Origin: JAKFDI01 sp036676235
Lineage (GTDB): Bacteria; Pseudomonadota; Gammaproteobacteria; Burkholderiales; Burkholderiaceae_C
Assembly (NCBI GenBank): GCA_036676235.1
Contig: JAKFDI010000042.1
Span: 37,771-101,770, forward strand
Direction: 5' to 3'
Length of the DNA stretch: 64,000 nt
Every line of letters begins with the position of its first letter. Within the stretch, counting starts at the first letter, position 1. Below are positions 8,029 to 17,377 of the stretch, one piece after another. The notes beneath the pieces are model-generated. The model was not told where the DNA came from and searched no databases. It saw nothing but the letters and a program-made list of their open reading frames with translations. The position numbers and the translations under genes were made by a program.

Positions 8029-8430
8029 GACTGCAGCCTCAATGGCGGACGCGGCCCAGCCTGCGCGCGCTTGGCCGCGACGCAGGGGTTCGGATGAAGG
8101 CGCCACCTGTCCATTCGCGCGATGCCAGCAAGCGGCGCTCCCGCGTTGCGATGTATGCGAGATGTGTTCGATGTCACAGGAAGTCGCGCACACGGGGCGA
8201 AAGAGGGCAATTGTCCTGTCTTCGCTGCGGCAGATTTTTCCGCCGGACAGGGGGCCAAGCAGGTCGCCGACGAAGCGCGCATGCCCTGGAGCCAGTATTC
8301 ACGGGGCTGGTGGCGAAGTGACTCCTTTCGGGTCCGGGCAGGCCACTTGATTGCCAATTGGGCGCTGTGCCTTTTCAGCGGGACCGGCAGTCGCCGTCCG
8401 CAGGCGCGTCTTTTGGCTTCAGGAGTCCAC
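8029..8430. other. Non-coding region upstream of PEP-CTERM gene
   Basis: About 400 bases with no supportable gene. It must hold the divergent promoters of the small gene on the left and the PEP-CTERM gene on the right. A sigma-54-like element is the only signal I can point to. Confidence 0.5.
8340..8355 (+). promoter_or_regulatory. Possible sigma-54 promoter
   Basis: AGGCCACTTGATTGCC has the GG-N10-GC spacing and TTGC element of RpoN promoters, with mismatches in the TGGCAC half. It lies 76 bases before the PEP-CTERM start. PEP-CTERM genes are often under the RpoN-type regulator PrsR, which makes the position sensible, but the match is only partial. Confidence 0.3.
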
Positions 8431-9240
8431 ATGATCAAGAAATTGCAAGTCCTAGCGGGTGGAGCGTTGTTGGCGACGTCCGCATCCACCATGGCCCTCG
8501 ACATCGGCGGCCTCGAGGTACCCACCGGCAACGCCCTGGTGGTTGCCTCGGTGTTCCAGAACGTGATCACCAATACCGGGCAGACGCTCTCGGGTTTCGG
8601 TGAGGTGGCGTCGATCAACGGCGCCTCGATCAGCGATCTGTGCGCCGGGTGCGAACTGACCTACAGCTTCGGCGGCTACGACACGACGGCGCTCTCGTCG
8701 GATGCGATCAGCTTCACCGGCGGCTGGGTGAACTTCTACCTCGGCTTCGGCGGCGATGCCGACTTCAACCCGTTCGCAAGCCCCGATTCGGCCACCGACA
8801 TCGCGGCGGCCACCAACGGTTCGCTGTTCCTCACGCTCGCCGGCCACCAGATCGACGCCGCGGGCAACACCTTCGGCGGCACCGGCAACAACATCGGCAG
8901 CCCGAACGCGGCCGGCAACGGGGCGGGTCTGGCGAGTGTCGACCTCACGGGGTCGATGAACGGCAACACCGCCGGCGCCGGTGCGATCGCCAACACGTTC
9001 TTCGACACCAACACCATCGCCGCCATCTTCGGCGGCAATGCCGACATGCAGTTGGGCCTGTCGTACAGCAACGTGTTCGTTCCGCATCCGGGCGAGTGCC
9101 CCAGCGGCCCGGCCTGTCTGGCAGGCAGCGCCGACATGCGCAACGTGGTGGGCGCGATTCCCGAGCCCGAGACCTACGCGCTGATGCTCGGCGGTCTGCT
9201 GGCGGTGGGCTTCGTCGCCACGCGCCGGCGCAACAACTGA
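8431..9240 (+). CDS. PEP-CTERM sorting-domain exported protein
   Basis: A 269-residue secreted protein. Residues 1-22 form a signal peptide (M-I-K-K then a hydrophobic stretch ending S-T-M-A). The C-terminus is a clear PEP-CTERM sorting signal: the P-E-P motif at 244-246, a hydrophobic helix L-G-G-L-L-A-V-G-F-V-A and a final R-R-R-N-N. Such proteins are recognised by an exosortase (EpsH), which cleaves at the PEP motif and hands the protein on for surface display with exopolysaccharide. The body is rich in Gly, Asn, Ala and Thr and has four cysteines. AGGAG lies 6 bases before the ATG. No exosortase is in this window, so it must be encoded elsewhere. The function of the body is unknown. Confidence 0.85.
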   Translation: MIKKLQVLAGGALLATSASTMALDIGGLEVPTGNALVVASVFQNVITNTGQTLSGFGEVASINGASISDLCAGCELTYSFGGYDTTALSSDAISFTGGWVNFYLGFGGDADFNPFASPDSATDIAAATNGSLFLTLAGHQIDAAGNTFGGTGNNIGSPNAAGNGAGLASVDLTGSMNGNTAGAGAIANTFFDTNTIAAIFGGNADMQLGLSYSNVFVPHPGECPSGPACLAGSADMRNVVGAIPEPETYALMLGGLLAVGFVATRRRNN

Positions 9241-9261
9241 TCGCCCCGCGCGACGATCAAC

Positions 9262-9296
9262 AGGGCGGCCGCCGAGAAGGGGCCGCCCTTTCTCTT
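9262..9296 (+). terminator. Rho-independent terminator of PEP-CTERM gene
   Basis: Stem AGGGCGGCC / GGCCGCCCT with a 10-base loop, followed by TTCTCTT, starting 22 bases after the stop at 9240. Confidence 0.75.
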
Positions 9297-9344
9297 CGAC
9301 TTCGTGATGCTTCGCGAATCAACGCAAACCAACCGGGAGGAGCC

Positions 9345-9674
9345 ATGGCAGTGATGTTCAGCGCGGTCTTCATGCCGCATGTGGAGGCAGCGCTCGAAGC
9401 GGCCGGGCTCACCAACCTGCAGACCCAATGGGACCTGCCGAACGGGCTTTATCCCGTCAAGGGCGATCTGCTGACCGACCACCACATCGGCAGCTACCAG
9501 TTCATCGTGGTCGAGCGCATCCTCGCGTTCGACCAGAACTACGACATGACCTTCCAGCTGCTGCTGGACTTCGCTCCGGCCAGCGCCCAGATGCCGATCG
9601 ACCGGCGCGCCAATGGCACGGACACGGTGTCGACGCGGCTGTCGCTGGTGGAGCCGAGCCCGCTGCGCAATTGA
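9345..9674 (+). CDS. Hypothetical protein (109 aa)
   Basis: A 109-residue soluble protein with a good ribosome site (GGGAGGAG, 4 bases before the ATG). It has a mixed alpha/beta look: a helix H-V-E-A-A-L-E-A-A-G, then Y-P-V-K-G-D-L-L-T-D-H-H-I-G-S-Y and strands such as Y-Q-F-I-V-V-E and F-Q-L-L-L-D-F. No cysteine, signal peptide or recognisable motif. A terminator separates it from the PEP-CTERM gene, so it is probably transcribed alone. The family is not recognised. Confidence 0.6.
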   Translation: MAVMFSAVFMPHVEAALEAAGLTNLQTQWDLPNGLYPVKGDLLTDHHIGSYQFIVVERILAFDQNYDMTFQLLLDFAPASAQMPIDRRANGTDTVSTRLSLVEPSPLRN

Positions 9675-9698
9675 GCGCAGCTGAGCCGCAACTGAGGC

Positions 9699-10715
9699 TC
9701 AGCGCCGGCGTTCGCGGCCGAGGAACAGCGCCAGCGCGACGCCGAACAGCAGCACGCCCGCCGCGGACGGCTGGCTGCGCGAACGTTGACGACGCCAGCC
9801 GCCGTCAATGCGTGCCTCGCCCGAGGTCGACTCGAACAACGTGCCGGTACTGCGCTCGGCCGGTGCCGCATGGGCGAACCAGCGGTTCGCCAGCCGCGCC
9901 ATCAGTCCCACCGACAACGCTGGCGCCATGCCATGGGCCAGGCGCACCGCGGTGGCCGCCCCGCCCACCGTGACCGATTTCTTCGGATGCAGCGCGAGCC
10001 GCACCATCGCCCGCGCCACGCGGCGCGGGTCGTAGAGCGGTGGCACCGGACGGATCTCGCGCCCGCTCAGGTTCGCGGCGTGCGAGATGCCGGGCGTGTC
10101 CAGGAATGCCGGGTACACGTCGCACACGTGAATGCCCGGGTACGTGTCCGGGGACTGCGCCAGTTCGCCGCGCAAGGCTTCGGAAAAGCCGCGCAGCGCG
10201 AACTTGCTGGCGCTGTAGGCCACGCCGTAGGGCGAAGCGGCCCAGGCGCCGAGCGACAGGGTGTTGATGAGCACGCCGCACCCGCGTGCCTTGAAATGCG
10301 GCAGCACGGCGTGCGCGCCGTTCAGGCAGCCGAGCAGGTTGGTGCGGATCACGCGCTCGTGCACGGCGACCGGCGTGGCGCAGAACTCGCCCACCGCGCC
10401 GACGCCGGCGTTGTTGATCCACACGTCGATGCCGCCGAAGCTTTCGAGCGCGCGCTGCACCACCTGGGCCATCGCCTCGGCCTCGCCCACGTCGGCCGCC
10501 ACGGCTTCGGCGCGTGCGCCGCACGCACGGCATTCGTCCGCCAACTCCTCCAGCACCGGCAGGCGGCGCGAGACCAGCACCAGATTCGCGCGCTCGTCGG
10601 CGAAGGCCAGCGCCGCGGCACGCCCGACGCCGCTGGACGCGCCGGTGATGACGACCGTGCGGGCGCTGAGCCGGGGTGGCGCCATGGCAGGCGTTTGCGC
10701 TGCGCCGGGGCTCAC
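9699..10715 (-). CDS. SDR family oxidoreductase with C-terminal membrane anchor
   Basis: A short-chain dehydrogenase/reductase of up to 338 residues. The NAD(P)-binding T-G-A-S-S-G-V-G motif follows strand 1. N-N-A-G-V-G-A-V-G and the catalytic Tyr-x-x-x-Lys (Y-S-A-S-K in V-A-Y-S-A-S-K-F-A-L-R-G) are intact. Unlike most SDRs it continues past the core to a short hydrophobic segment, A-A-G-V-L-L-F-G-V-A-L-A-L-F-L-G, then R-E-R-R-R: a likely membrane anchor. The GTG at 10715 overlaps the stop of the upstream small gene (GTGA), suggesting coupling; an ATG at 10685 is the alternative and starts closer to the conserved fold. The substrate is unknown. Confidence 0.8.
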   Translation of the reverse strand: MSPGAAQTPAMAPPRLSARTVVITGASSGVGRAAALAFADERANLVLVSRRLPVLEELADECRACGARAEAVAADVGEAEAMAQVVQRALESFGGIDVWINNAGVGAVGEFCATPVAVHERVIRTNLLGCLNGAHAVLPHFKARGCGVLINTLSLGAWAASPYGVAYSASKFALRGFSEALRGELAQSPDTYPGIHVCDVYPAFLDTPGISHAANLSGREIRPVPPLYDPRRVARAMVRLALHPKKSVTVGGAATAVRLAHGMAPALSVGLMARLANRWFAHAAPAERSTGTLFESTSGEARIDGGWRRQRSRSQPSAAGVLLFGVALALFLGRERRR

Positions 10716-11026
10716 CGGCGTTTGCCGGCGCCGGGGTCGCGCCCGCCGGTGCCGCCCGTGGCGTCGGTGCGTGCGACGCTGCCCGGCTCACCCGGCGCTC
10801 CGCGGGGCGGCTGCTTCGCGTCTTGCCCGGGCGGTGAGCCGCCGAGATGGCGCGTCGGGTCACCGTAGCCGGGGCCGTAGTGGCCGGCCGCAGCTTCGGG
10901 CTTGTCGGACACGTCGGGACCGTCCGGCGCCTCGGGCCGCGCGATGGGCGGCGTCTGCCGGTCCGGCCGGTCGGCTGCGGGCTGCGCCGGGGCGGCTGGC
11001 CGCCGGTCGCTGGGGTCGCGGGTCAT
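10712..11026 (-). CDS. Hydrophilic, probably disordered protein (104 aa)
   Basis: A 104-residue protein dominated by Pro, Gly, Asp, Arg and Ala, without hydrophobic core patterns, so most likely intrinsically disordered. It starts at the ATG at 11026, which follows a proper ribosome site (AGGAG, 7 bases upstream on the minus strand). Its stop overlaps the start of the SDR gene downstream. Contains D-P-S-D-R-R and H-L-G-G-S-P-P-G-Q-D-A-K. No family recognised; low-complexity proteins like this are often called stress-related, but nothing here proves it. Confidence 0.5.
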   Translation of the reverse strand: MTRDPSDRRPAAPAQPAADRPDRQTPPIARPEAPDGPDVSDKPEAAAGHYGPGYGDPTRHLGGSPPGQDAKQPPRGAPGEPGSVARTDATGGTGGRDPGAGKRR

Positions 11027-11101
11027 GCGCGTCTCCTGGGTTGCGATGCGTCGGATCGGCAACCGGTATTCCCACGACGCGCCATCACGGGTCGCCGGTC
11101 T

Positions 11102-11566
11102 TCAAGATGGCTTCGCCACCATCAGCCAGAACACCACGACCAGCGCGAGGAAGGCGGGGATGCCGAGTGCGATCCACACCTTCAGGTACGCGAAGTACTT
11201 CGGCGGCAGCGGCTCGCCGCGCGCCACCGCCTGGTCGGCCATTCTGCGCATGCGAATCTGAATCCACACCACCGGCAGCCAGCAGGCGCCGGCCACGAGA
11301 TAGAGCACGAAGGTCCAGACGATCCAGGGCGTCGAAAGCGGAATCCGCGCGAGATGCATCATGTACAGCCCGCTCAAGGGCTGGAAGACGATGGCCGTGG
11401 TGGTGAACAGCCAGTCGGCGATCACGACGAAGCGCACCACGCTCGCCACCGCCACCGGGTCGCGCGCGAGGCTCGTCATCAGCATGTAGTAGGCCGAGCC
11501 GATGCCGGTGCCGAAGAGCAGCGTGGACGACAGGATGTGCAGCCACTTGGCGATCAGGTAGTCCAT
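11102..11566 (-). CDS. DUF2269 family membrane protein
   Basis: A 154-residue inner-membrane protein with four hydrophobic helices: residues about 6-28 (K-W-L-H-I-L-S-S-T-L-L-F-G-T-G-I-G), 45-65, 82-104 and 128-150. The helix-1 motif H-I-L-S-S-T-L-L-F-G-T-G and the later F-Q-P-L-S-G-L-Y-M are typical of the predicted integral membrane family DUF2269. Function unknown. Its start overlaps the end of the SDR-DoxX fusion gene by 13 bases on the same strand, so the two are translationally linked and probably work together at the membrane. Confidence 0.75.
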   Translation of the reverse strand: MDYLIAKWLHILSSTLLFGTGIGSAYYMLMTSLARDPVAVASVVRFVVIADWLFTTTAIVFQPLSGLYMMHLARIPLSTPWIVWTFVLYLVAGACWLPVVWIQIRMRRMADQAVARGEPLPPKYFAYLKVWIALGIPAFLALVVVFWLMVAKPS

Positions 11567-12864
11567 CGTGGGTCCTTGCGCTCCTCTAGTGTGGCGAGCA
11601 GCGCCAGCACGGCGAGCATCGGCAGGTTCTTGAGGATCGGGCCGTAGGGGTGCAGCCAGAACTCGGGCAGGCGCAGCGTGATGACGAGCGTGTAGCCAAG
11701 CATCAGCGCCGCCTGCACGAACCACAGCCGGCGGCGCTGCGCGGGGCGCAGGCCGGGCCACAGGGTCAGCACGCCCAGCAGCAGGTCGAGCAGCGCGGCG
11801 CCGTGCAGGGCGAGCGGGCGCAGCGGCGCCGGCACGCCGGCCTGCGCCAGCAGGGCGTAGCTGTCTTCCACCGGATAAAGGCCGAAGGAGACGAGACCCG
11901 TCACGATCCACACCAGCGCGATCGACACACGCAGCAGCGGCAGCAGCCACGCCATCTGCGCCTGCAGACGCAGCGCCGCAGCCGCCTCGGGTGCCACGAA
12001 ATCCGCGGCATCACGCGGCGCATGGCCGAGCAGGCGGGTGGTGTCGTCGGCCGGTGCCGTGTTGCCCCGCTGCAGCATGCGCCAGCTTGCGCGGTCGAGC
12101 AGGGCGTCCGGCAGGTGGTCGCCCAGGCGTGCGCCGAGCGCGACCAGCGACGCCGGCACCGCGATCTGAGGTGCCGGCGGCAGGGCGAGCGCGCGGCGCA
12201 GCGCCGCCAGGTAGGCCGCCAAGGTCATCGGCCGCGGCCCGACCAGCGCGACGATGCGCCCGGGCCGGTCGCCGCGGGCCTCGGCCAAGCGGTGCAGCGC
12301 CGCGGCCGCGTCGTCCACGTGGATCGGCTGCACCCGCTGCGTGCCGCCCGCGGGAAGCGGCAGCAACGGCAGCGTCGCCAGCGCGAGGAAGCGGCGCGCG
12401 CTCGGTCCGGCCGGGCCGAAGATCAGCGACGGCTGCACCACCACGGCATCGCGCGGCAGCGCGAGCAGGTGGCGGTCGGCGGCGCGCTTGCTGAGGTGGT
12501 AGGCGGTCTCGGCACCCTCATCGGCGCCGAGCGCCGAGAGCTGCAGCACGCGCGCCACGCCGGCCGCGGCGCAGGCGTCGAACAGGGCGATGGCGCTGCG
12601 CGTGTGCACCGCATCGAAGGTGGCGCGGCCGCGCTCGCGAAAGATGCCGACGGTGTTGATCACCACGTCCATGCCTTCGACCGCAGCCCGCCAGTCGGCC
12701 GGCGTCATCGGCGCCGAGAAGTCGACCGCCGCCCGCGCCGCACAGTGCGCCGGGCCGCGGCCGCCCGCGCGGCCGGCGCACACGACCTCGTGTCCCGCGG
12801 CGGCGAGTCGTTCGAGCAGGCGCGTGCCGACGAAGCCGGTGGCGCCGGTGAGCAGGATCCTCAT
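11554..12864 (-). CDS. SDR (atypical, NmrA-like) fused to DoxX-like membrane domain
   Basis: A 436-residue two-part protein. Residues 1 to about 300 form an extended/atypical short-chain dehydrogenase: T-G-A-T-G-F-V-G at 6-13, then V-D-F-S-A, V-V-I-N-T-V-G-I and L-S-A-L-G-A-D. The catalytic Tyr region reads A-Y-H-L-S-K. Residues about 310-430 hold four hydrophobic helices of the DoxX-like type (L-L-R-V-S-I-A-L-V-W-I-V-T-G-L-V-S, then L-L-D-L-L-L-G-V-L-T-L-W-P). This NAD(P)-binding plus DoxX arrangement occurs as a defined family in Proteobacteria; its substrate is unsettled. The ATG at 12864 gives M-R-I-L-L-T-G, a normal Rossmann start. It overlaps the DUF2269 gene. Confidence 0.8.
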   Translation of the reverse strand: MRILLTGATGFVGTRLLERLAAAGHEVVCAGRAGGRGPAHCAARAAVDFSAPMTPADWRAAVEGMDVVINTVGIFRERGRATFDAVHTRSAIALFDACAAAGVARVLQLSALGADEGAETAYHLSKRAADRHLLALPRDAVVVQPSLIFGPAGPSARRFLALATLPLLPLPAGGTQRVQPIHVDDAAAALHRLAEARGDRPGRIVALVGPRPMTLAAYLAALRRALALPPAPQIAVPASLVALGARLGDHLPDALLDRASWRMLQRGNTAPADDTTRLLGHAPRDAADFVAPEAAAALRLQAQMAWLLPLLRVSIALVWIVTGLVSFGLYPVEDSYALLAQAGVPAPLRPLALHGAALLDLLLGVLTLWPGLRPAQRRRLWFVQAALMLGYTLVITLRLPEFWLHPYGPILKNLPMLAVLALLATLEERKDPRWTT

Positions 12865-13099
12865 GTGGTCAAGGACGTGAAGTTCGGGCGCGGCTCGCGC
12901 CGTGTGCGGCGCGGCAAGCTGTGTTCCCCCGAGCGGACGCCCGGCGCGCGGTCTGCGCGTTCCACGCATTTCGAGGGCGGGCGAAGTCTTCGCCATGTCG
13001 AAAACAGGCCGCACAATCCGCGGATCGAACGAGGGACAGGCCGCGGTGCCGGCAGCCTCGCCCGAATCACAAGAAACCTGTCGTTGGAGAGTCCTTTTC

Positions 13100-13747
13100 A
13101 TGTCCATGTTCTTCGCCGACCTCGTGGTCCGCACCGACGAAGCGCGCCGCGCCTTCGAGAACCATCCCGTCGTGCTCGACTCCGTGGCCCAGGGTCTGCC
13201 GGTCGAGCGCTATCGCAAGCTCCTGCTGGAGCTCTATCACGTGGTGTGGCACTTCAACCCGGTGTGCGCCGCGGCCGCGAGCCGCATCCCCGACAGCGAG
13301 CGCCAGATCCGCTACTTCCTCTATGAACACATGGAGGAAGAAAAGGGGCACGAGGAATGGGTGATGAACGACCTCGAGGCCGTCGGCGTGCCGCGGGCCT
13401 CGGCGCTGGACCACCAGCCGACGCCCTTTACCCGCGCGCTCGTCGGCTACAACTACTGGGCCGCCGACCGGCGCCATCCGTGCTCGGTGCTGGGCATGCT
13501 GTACACGCTGGAAGTCATCGCCTCGGTGTACGGCGGGCCCTTCGCCAGTGCCATCAAGGAGTCGCTGCTGCTTGAGGGCGAGCGCGGCGTGTCCTTCATC
13601 AACTCGCACGCCACGATGGACGCCAAGCACATGGCCGAACTGCGCGTCATCCTCAACACGCTCGAGAACGCCGACGCGCAGGAGTCGGTGATCGACTCGG
13701 TGGAACTCAACTTCCACCACTTCACGCGCATCATCGAGACGGTATGA
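13100..13747 (+). CDS. Iron-containing redox enzyme family protein (heme-oxygenase-like diiron oxidase type)
   Basis: A 215-residue all-helical protein of the TenA/heme-oxygenase-like fold. Potential iron ligands match the three-helix diiron-oxidase pattern: E81-x-x-H84 (in E-E-E-K-G-H-E-E-W), E138 (in L-Y-T-L-E-V-I), and H170/D174/H177 (S-H-A-T-M-D-A-K-H). Known members include UndA, which turns fatty acids into terminal alkenes, and several N-oxygenases and desaturases. A GGAGAG site precedes the ATG. Its last 4 bases (ATGA) overlap the start of the RpfF-type gene, so the two products are probably made together. A role in making or modifying a fatty-acid-derived signal is inference; the substrate cannot be read from sequence. 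Confidence 0.75.
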   Translation: MSMFFADLVVRTDEARRAFENHPVVLDSVAQGLPVERYRKLLLELYHVVWHFNPVCAAAASRIPDSERQIRYFLYEHMEEEKGHEEWVMNDLEAVGVPRASALDHQPTPFTRALVGYNYWAADRRHPCSVLGMLYTLEVIASVYGGPFASAIKESLLLEGERGVSFINSHATMDAKHMAELRVILNTLENADAQESVIDSVELNFHHFTRIIETV

Positions 13748-14742
13748 GCACGCTCTCCGGGCGCTCGCCGATGGGCGCCGAACCGACGGGCCTCGGCCAC
13801 CTGCTCGGCCGGCCCTACAAATACCTGCGGCTGGAGTGGACCTCCGAGTTCGGCATGCTGCGCGTGCGCACCAACGTGCGGCCGATCCAGTGCTACAGCC
13901 TGGCGGGTCTCACCGAGATGCAGCGCGTGCTCGACGACATCTCGGCCAATCCGGGGCTGGTGCGGCACCTCGTGCTCTCGTCCGACGTGACCGGGGTGTT
14001 CAACTTCGGCGGCGACCTGGCGCTGTTCGTTCTGCTCGTGCGCGCGCAGGACATCGACTCGCTGCGCATGTACGGCCGGCGCTGCATCGATCTCGTGTGG
14101 TGGCTGGAGAACGCCGCCGCGCGCGGCGTGCACACCACCGTGCTGGTGCAGGGCGACACGTTGGGCGGCGGGCTCGAATCGGTGCTGCCCTTTCACAAGG
14201 TGATCTTCGAGCGCAGCGCGCAGGGCGGCTTCCCCGAGGTGCTGTTCAACCTCTTCCCCGGCATGGGGGCGTGGAACCTCACCGTGCGCAAGGCCGGCTT
14301 CGCCGTCGCCAACGACATGATCCTCAGCGGGCGGCTCTACACCGCCGACCAGCTGCACCGCCGCAGCCTCGTCGACCTGGTGGTCGAAGACGGTGACGGC
14401 GAGGCCGCGATCGAGCAGGTGATCCGCATGGTCGAGCCGCGCCTGCGCGGTACGCTCGCTGCGCTCACGGCGCAGCGCATGGTCACGCCCATCACCTACG
14501 AGTCGCTGCAGGCGGTGGTGGAGTACTGGTCGGAGGCCGCGCTCGGGCTCACCACGCGCGACCTGAAGCTGATGGAGCGCCTCGCCCGCGCCCAGGCCCG
14601 CAAGGCCGGCGGTGCGATGGAAGGCGCGGTCGAGGAGATCAAGCGCATTGAGCTCGACACCGCCTGGGGCGAGCTGCGCGAGGGCAACACGCAGTGGGAC
14701 GAGCAAGGCACAGGCATCACCGCCTGGACCGAGCTCAATTGA
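13744..14742 (+). CDS. rpfF: RpfF-type DSF synthase (crotonase family)
   Basis: A 332-residue crotonase-fold protein. In Xanthomonas RpfF the catalytic glutamates are Glu141 and Glu161, lining the pocket with Leu136, Gly137, Gly138, Trp258 and Leu276. Here L140-G141-G142, E145, E165, W262 and L280 are all present with a constant offset of four residues. Other RpfF blocks are also present: V-F-N-F-G-G-D-L-A-L-F, V-Q-G-D-T-L-G-G-G and P-E-V-L-F-N-L-F-P-G-M-G-A. RpfF makes cis-2-unsaturated fatty acids (diffusible signal factor) from acyl-ACP by dehydration and thioester cleavage. The N-terminal ~30 residues are extra. Coupled by an ATGA overlap to the diiron-type gene, and convergent (19 bases between stops) with a membrane hybrid kinase. 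Confidence 0.85.
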   Translation: MSTLSGRSPMGAEPTGLGHLLGRPYKYLRLEWTSEFGMLRVRTNVRPIQCYSLAGLTEMQRVLDDISANPGLVRHLVLSSDVTGVFNFGGDLALFVLLVRAQDIDSLRMYGRRCIDLVWWLENAAARGVHTTVLVQGDTLGGGLESVLPFHKVIFERSAQGGFPEVLFNLFPGMGAWNLTVRKAGFAVANDMILSGRLYTADQLHRRSLVDLVVEDGDGEAAIEQVIRMVEPRLRGTLAALTAQRMVTPITYESLQAVVEYWSEAALGLTTRDLKLMERLARAQARKAGGAMEGAVEEIKRIELDTAWGELREGNTQWDEQGTGITAWTELN

Positions 14743-14761
14743 CCGCCGCCGGAGCGGCTCC

Positions 14762-16609
<1,848 letters not shown>

Positions 16610-16864
16610 CAGCGCGCGAGCATACCGTTACATCGAGTCACTGCCGCGGCGCCGTGCACCACGCGTCGGCTGTGCGCCACTGAAACCACTGAAGTCGGCG
16701 GGTGCGGTGCGTACGCCGCCCCCGGAACCGCGTTCGCCCGTCCACGCCGTTAGCCGCGGCCGCGGGTTGAAAGCGGCGCCACGATCCCCATCTGCAGAGT
16801 CCTTGGGCCATCGCCCGGGGCCGGCGCCATTAGCGCCCGCATGCAGGGGTTTTGATCGATCGGC

Positions 16865-17001
16865 GATAATTGCGCCGTTGGAGCGGCCCGAGCGATCGGG
16901 TCGAAAGCGTTTCAGGGTGCGAGTTATGCGCAGCCAGAATTCCAAGCGGTGCGCACCACCGCAGGGCACACGCCAACCGAACGGGTTGGCGTTTTGCTTT
17001 T
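16865..17001 (+). ncRNA. Putative short terminated transcript (sRNA or attenuated leader)
   Basis: A GATAAT -10 element at 16865-16870 in an A/T-rich patch is followed about 100 bases later by a textbook intrinsic terminator. Its stem is CGCCAACC (16971-16978) and GGTTGGCG (16984-16991), followed by TTTTGCTTTT. The interval has no convincing reading frame but does have G/C-rich self-complementary stretches. The -35 is poor. The product would be ~120 nt. It could be a free small RNA or an attenuator controlling the gene that starts at 17102. No known RNA family was recognised. Confidence 0.45.
16971..17001 (+). terminator. Intrinsic terminator upstream of the small Cys-rich gene
   Basis: Eight-base-pair stem with a five-base loop, then TTTTGCTTTT. 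Placed 100 bases before the next start codon and after a -10-like element, not after any coding gene, so it acts on a short transcript. Confidence 0.7.
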
Positions 17002-17101
17002 GTCCCCAGCGCTGCCTTGCGGCAGCGGGCGGGCCGGATTTCGGCTTTGCCCTCGCCGGGGTCGTTCATTCCAGCCACAAGCCGAAGGACCGCAGCAGAC
17101 C

Positions 17102-17320
17102 ATGAGCAAACCCCCACAGCGTACCCAGATGGACGAAGCCGGACTTCGCTACCGCAGCAAGGTTTCCGGCTCGCCTTTCGCGTCGGCCGGTGCATTGGGC
17201 GCCAGCACGATGTCGTGCTTCCTGTGCGGCAAGCACCGCACCCGTTCGATGCTGAAGGCCCGCAAGCTGCTCGGCAAGTCGCAGATGGTGTGTTCGCCGT
17301 CCTGCGCCGAAGCCGGCTGA
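17102..17320 (+). CDS. Small Cys-rich protein, putative zinc-binding (72 aa)
   Basis: A 72-residue basic protein. C39-x-x-C42 (S-C-F-L-C-G-K-H) and, near the end, C64-x-x-x-C68 (V-C-S-P-S-C) are spaced as in a small zinc ribbon. The region between them is strongly basic (K-H-R-T-R-S-M-L-K-A-R-K). The N-terminus M-S-K-P-P-Q-R-T-Q-M-D-E-A-G is unlike ribosomal proteins, so it is not L28 or L36. Small proteins of this kind may bind nucleic acid, but function is unknown. Its leader contains a candidate attenuator, and a strong terminator follows within 10 bases of the stop, so it appears to be a self-contained expressed unit. Confidence 0.65.
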   Translation: MSKPPQRTQMDEAGLRYRSKVSGSPFASAGALGASTMSCFLCGKHRTRSMLKARKLLGKSQMVCSPSCAEAG

Positions 17321-17328
17321 TCTGCCCC

Positions 17329-17362
17329 GCGCTGCCTGCGCCCGCAGGCAGCGCTTCTCATT
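17329..17362 (+). terminator. Rho-independent terminator of the small Cys-rich gene
   Basis: Twelve-base inverted repeat GCGCTGCCTGCG / CGCAGGCAGCGC with a minimal loop, followed by TTCTCATTT, 8 bases after the stop. It may also serve the convergent PAS-GGDEF-EAL gene that ends at 17378. Confidence 0.65.
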
Positions 17363-17377
17363 TCCGCATTCCGCGCT

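Larger units (their letters stand above)
16610..17101. other. Long non-coding region with possible sRNA or leader
   Basis: Nearly 500 bases without a supportable gene. The left part (16610-16850) shows no clear signal. The right part holds a -10-like GATAAT and an intrinsic terminator described separately, so it probably makes a short RNA and/or the leader of the small Cys-rich gene. Confidence 0.5.

Noticed and set aside
16865..17001. 6S RNA
   Set aside because: I could not find the long closing stem with a central bubble; length is also too short.
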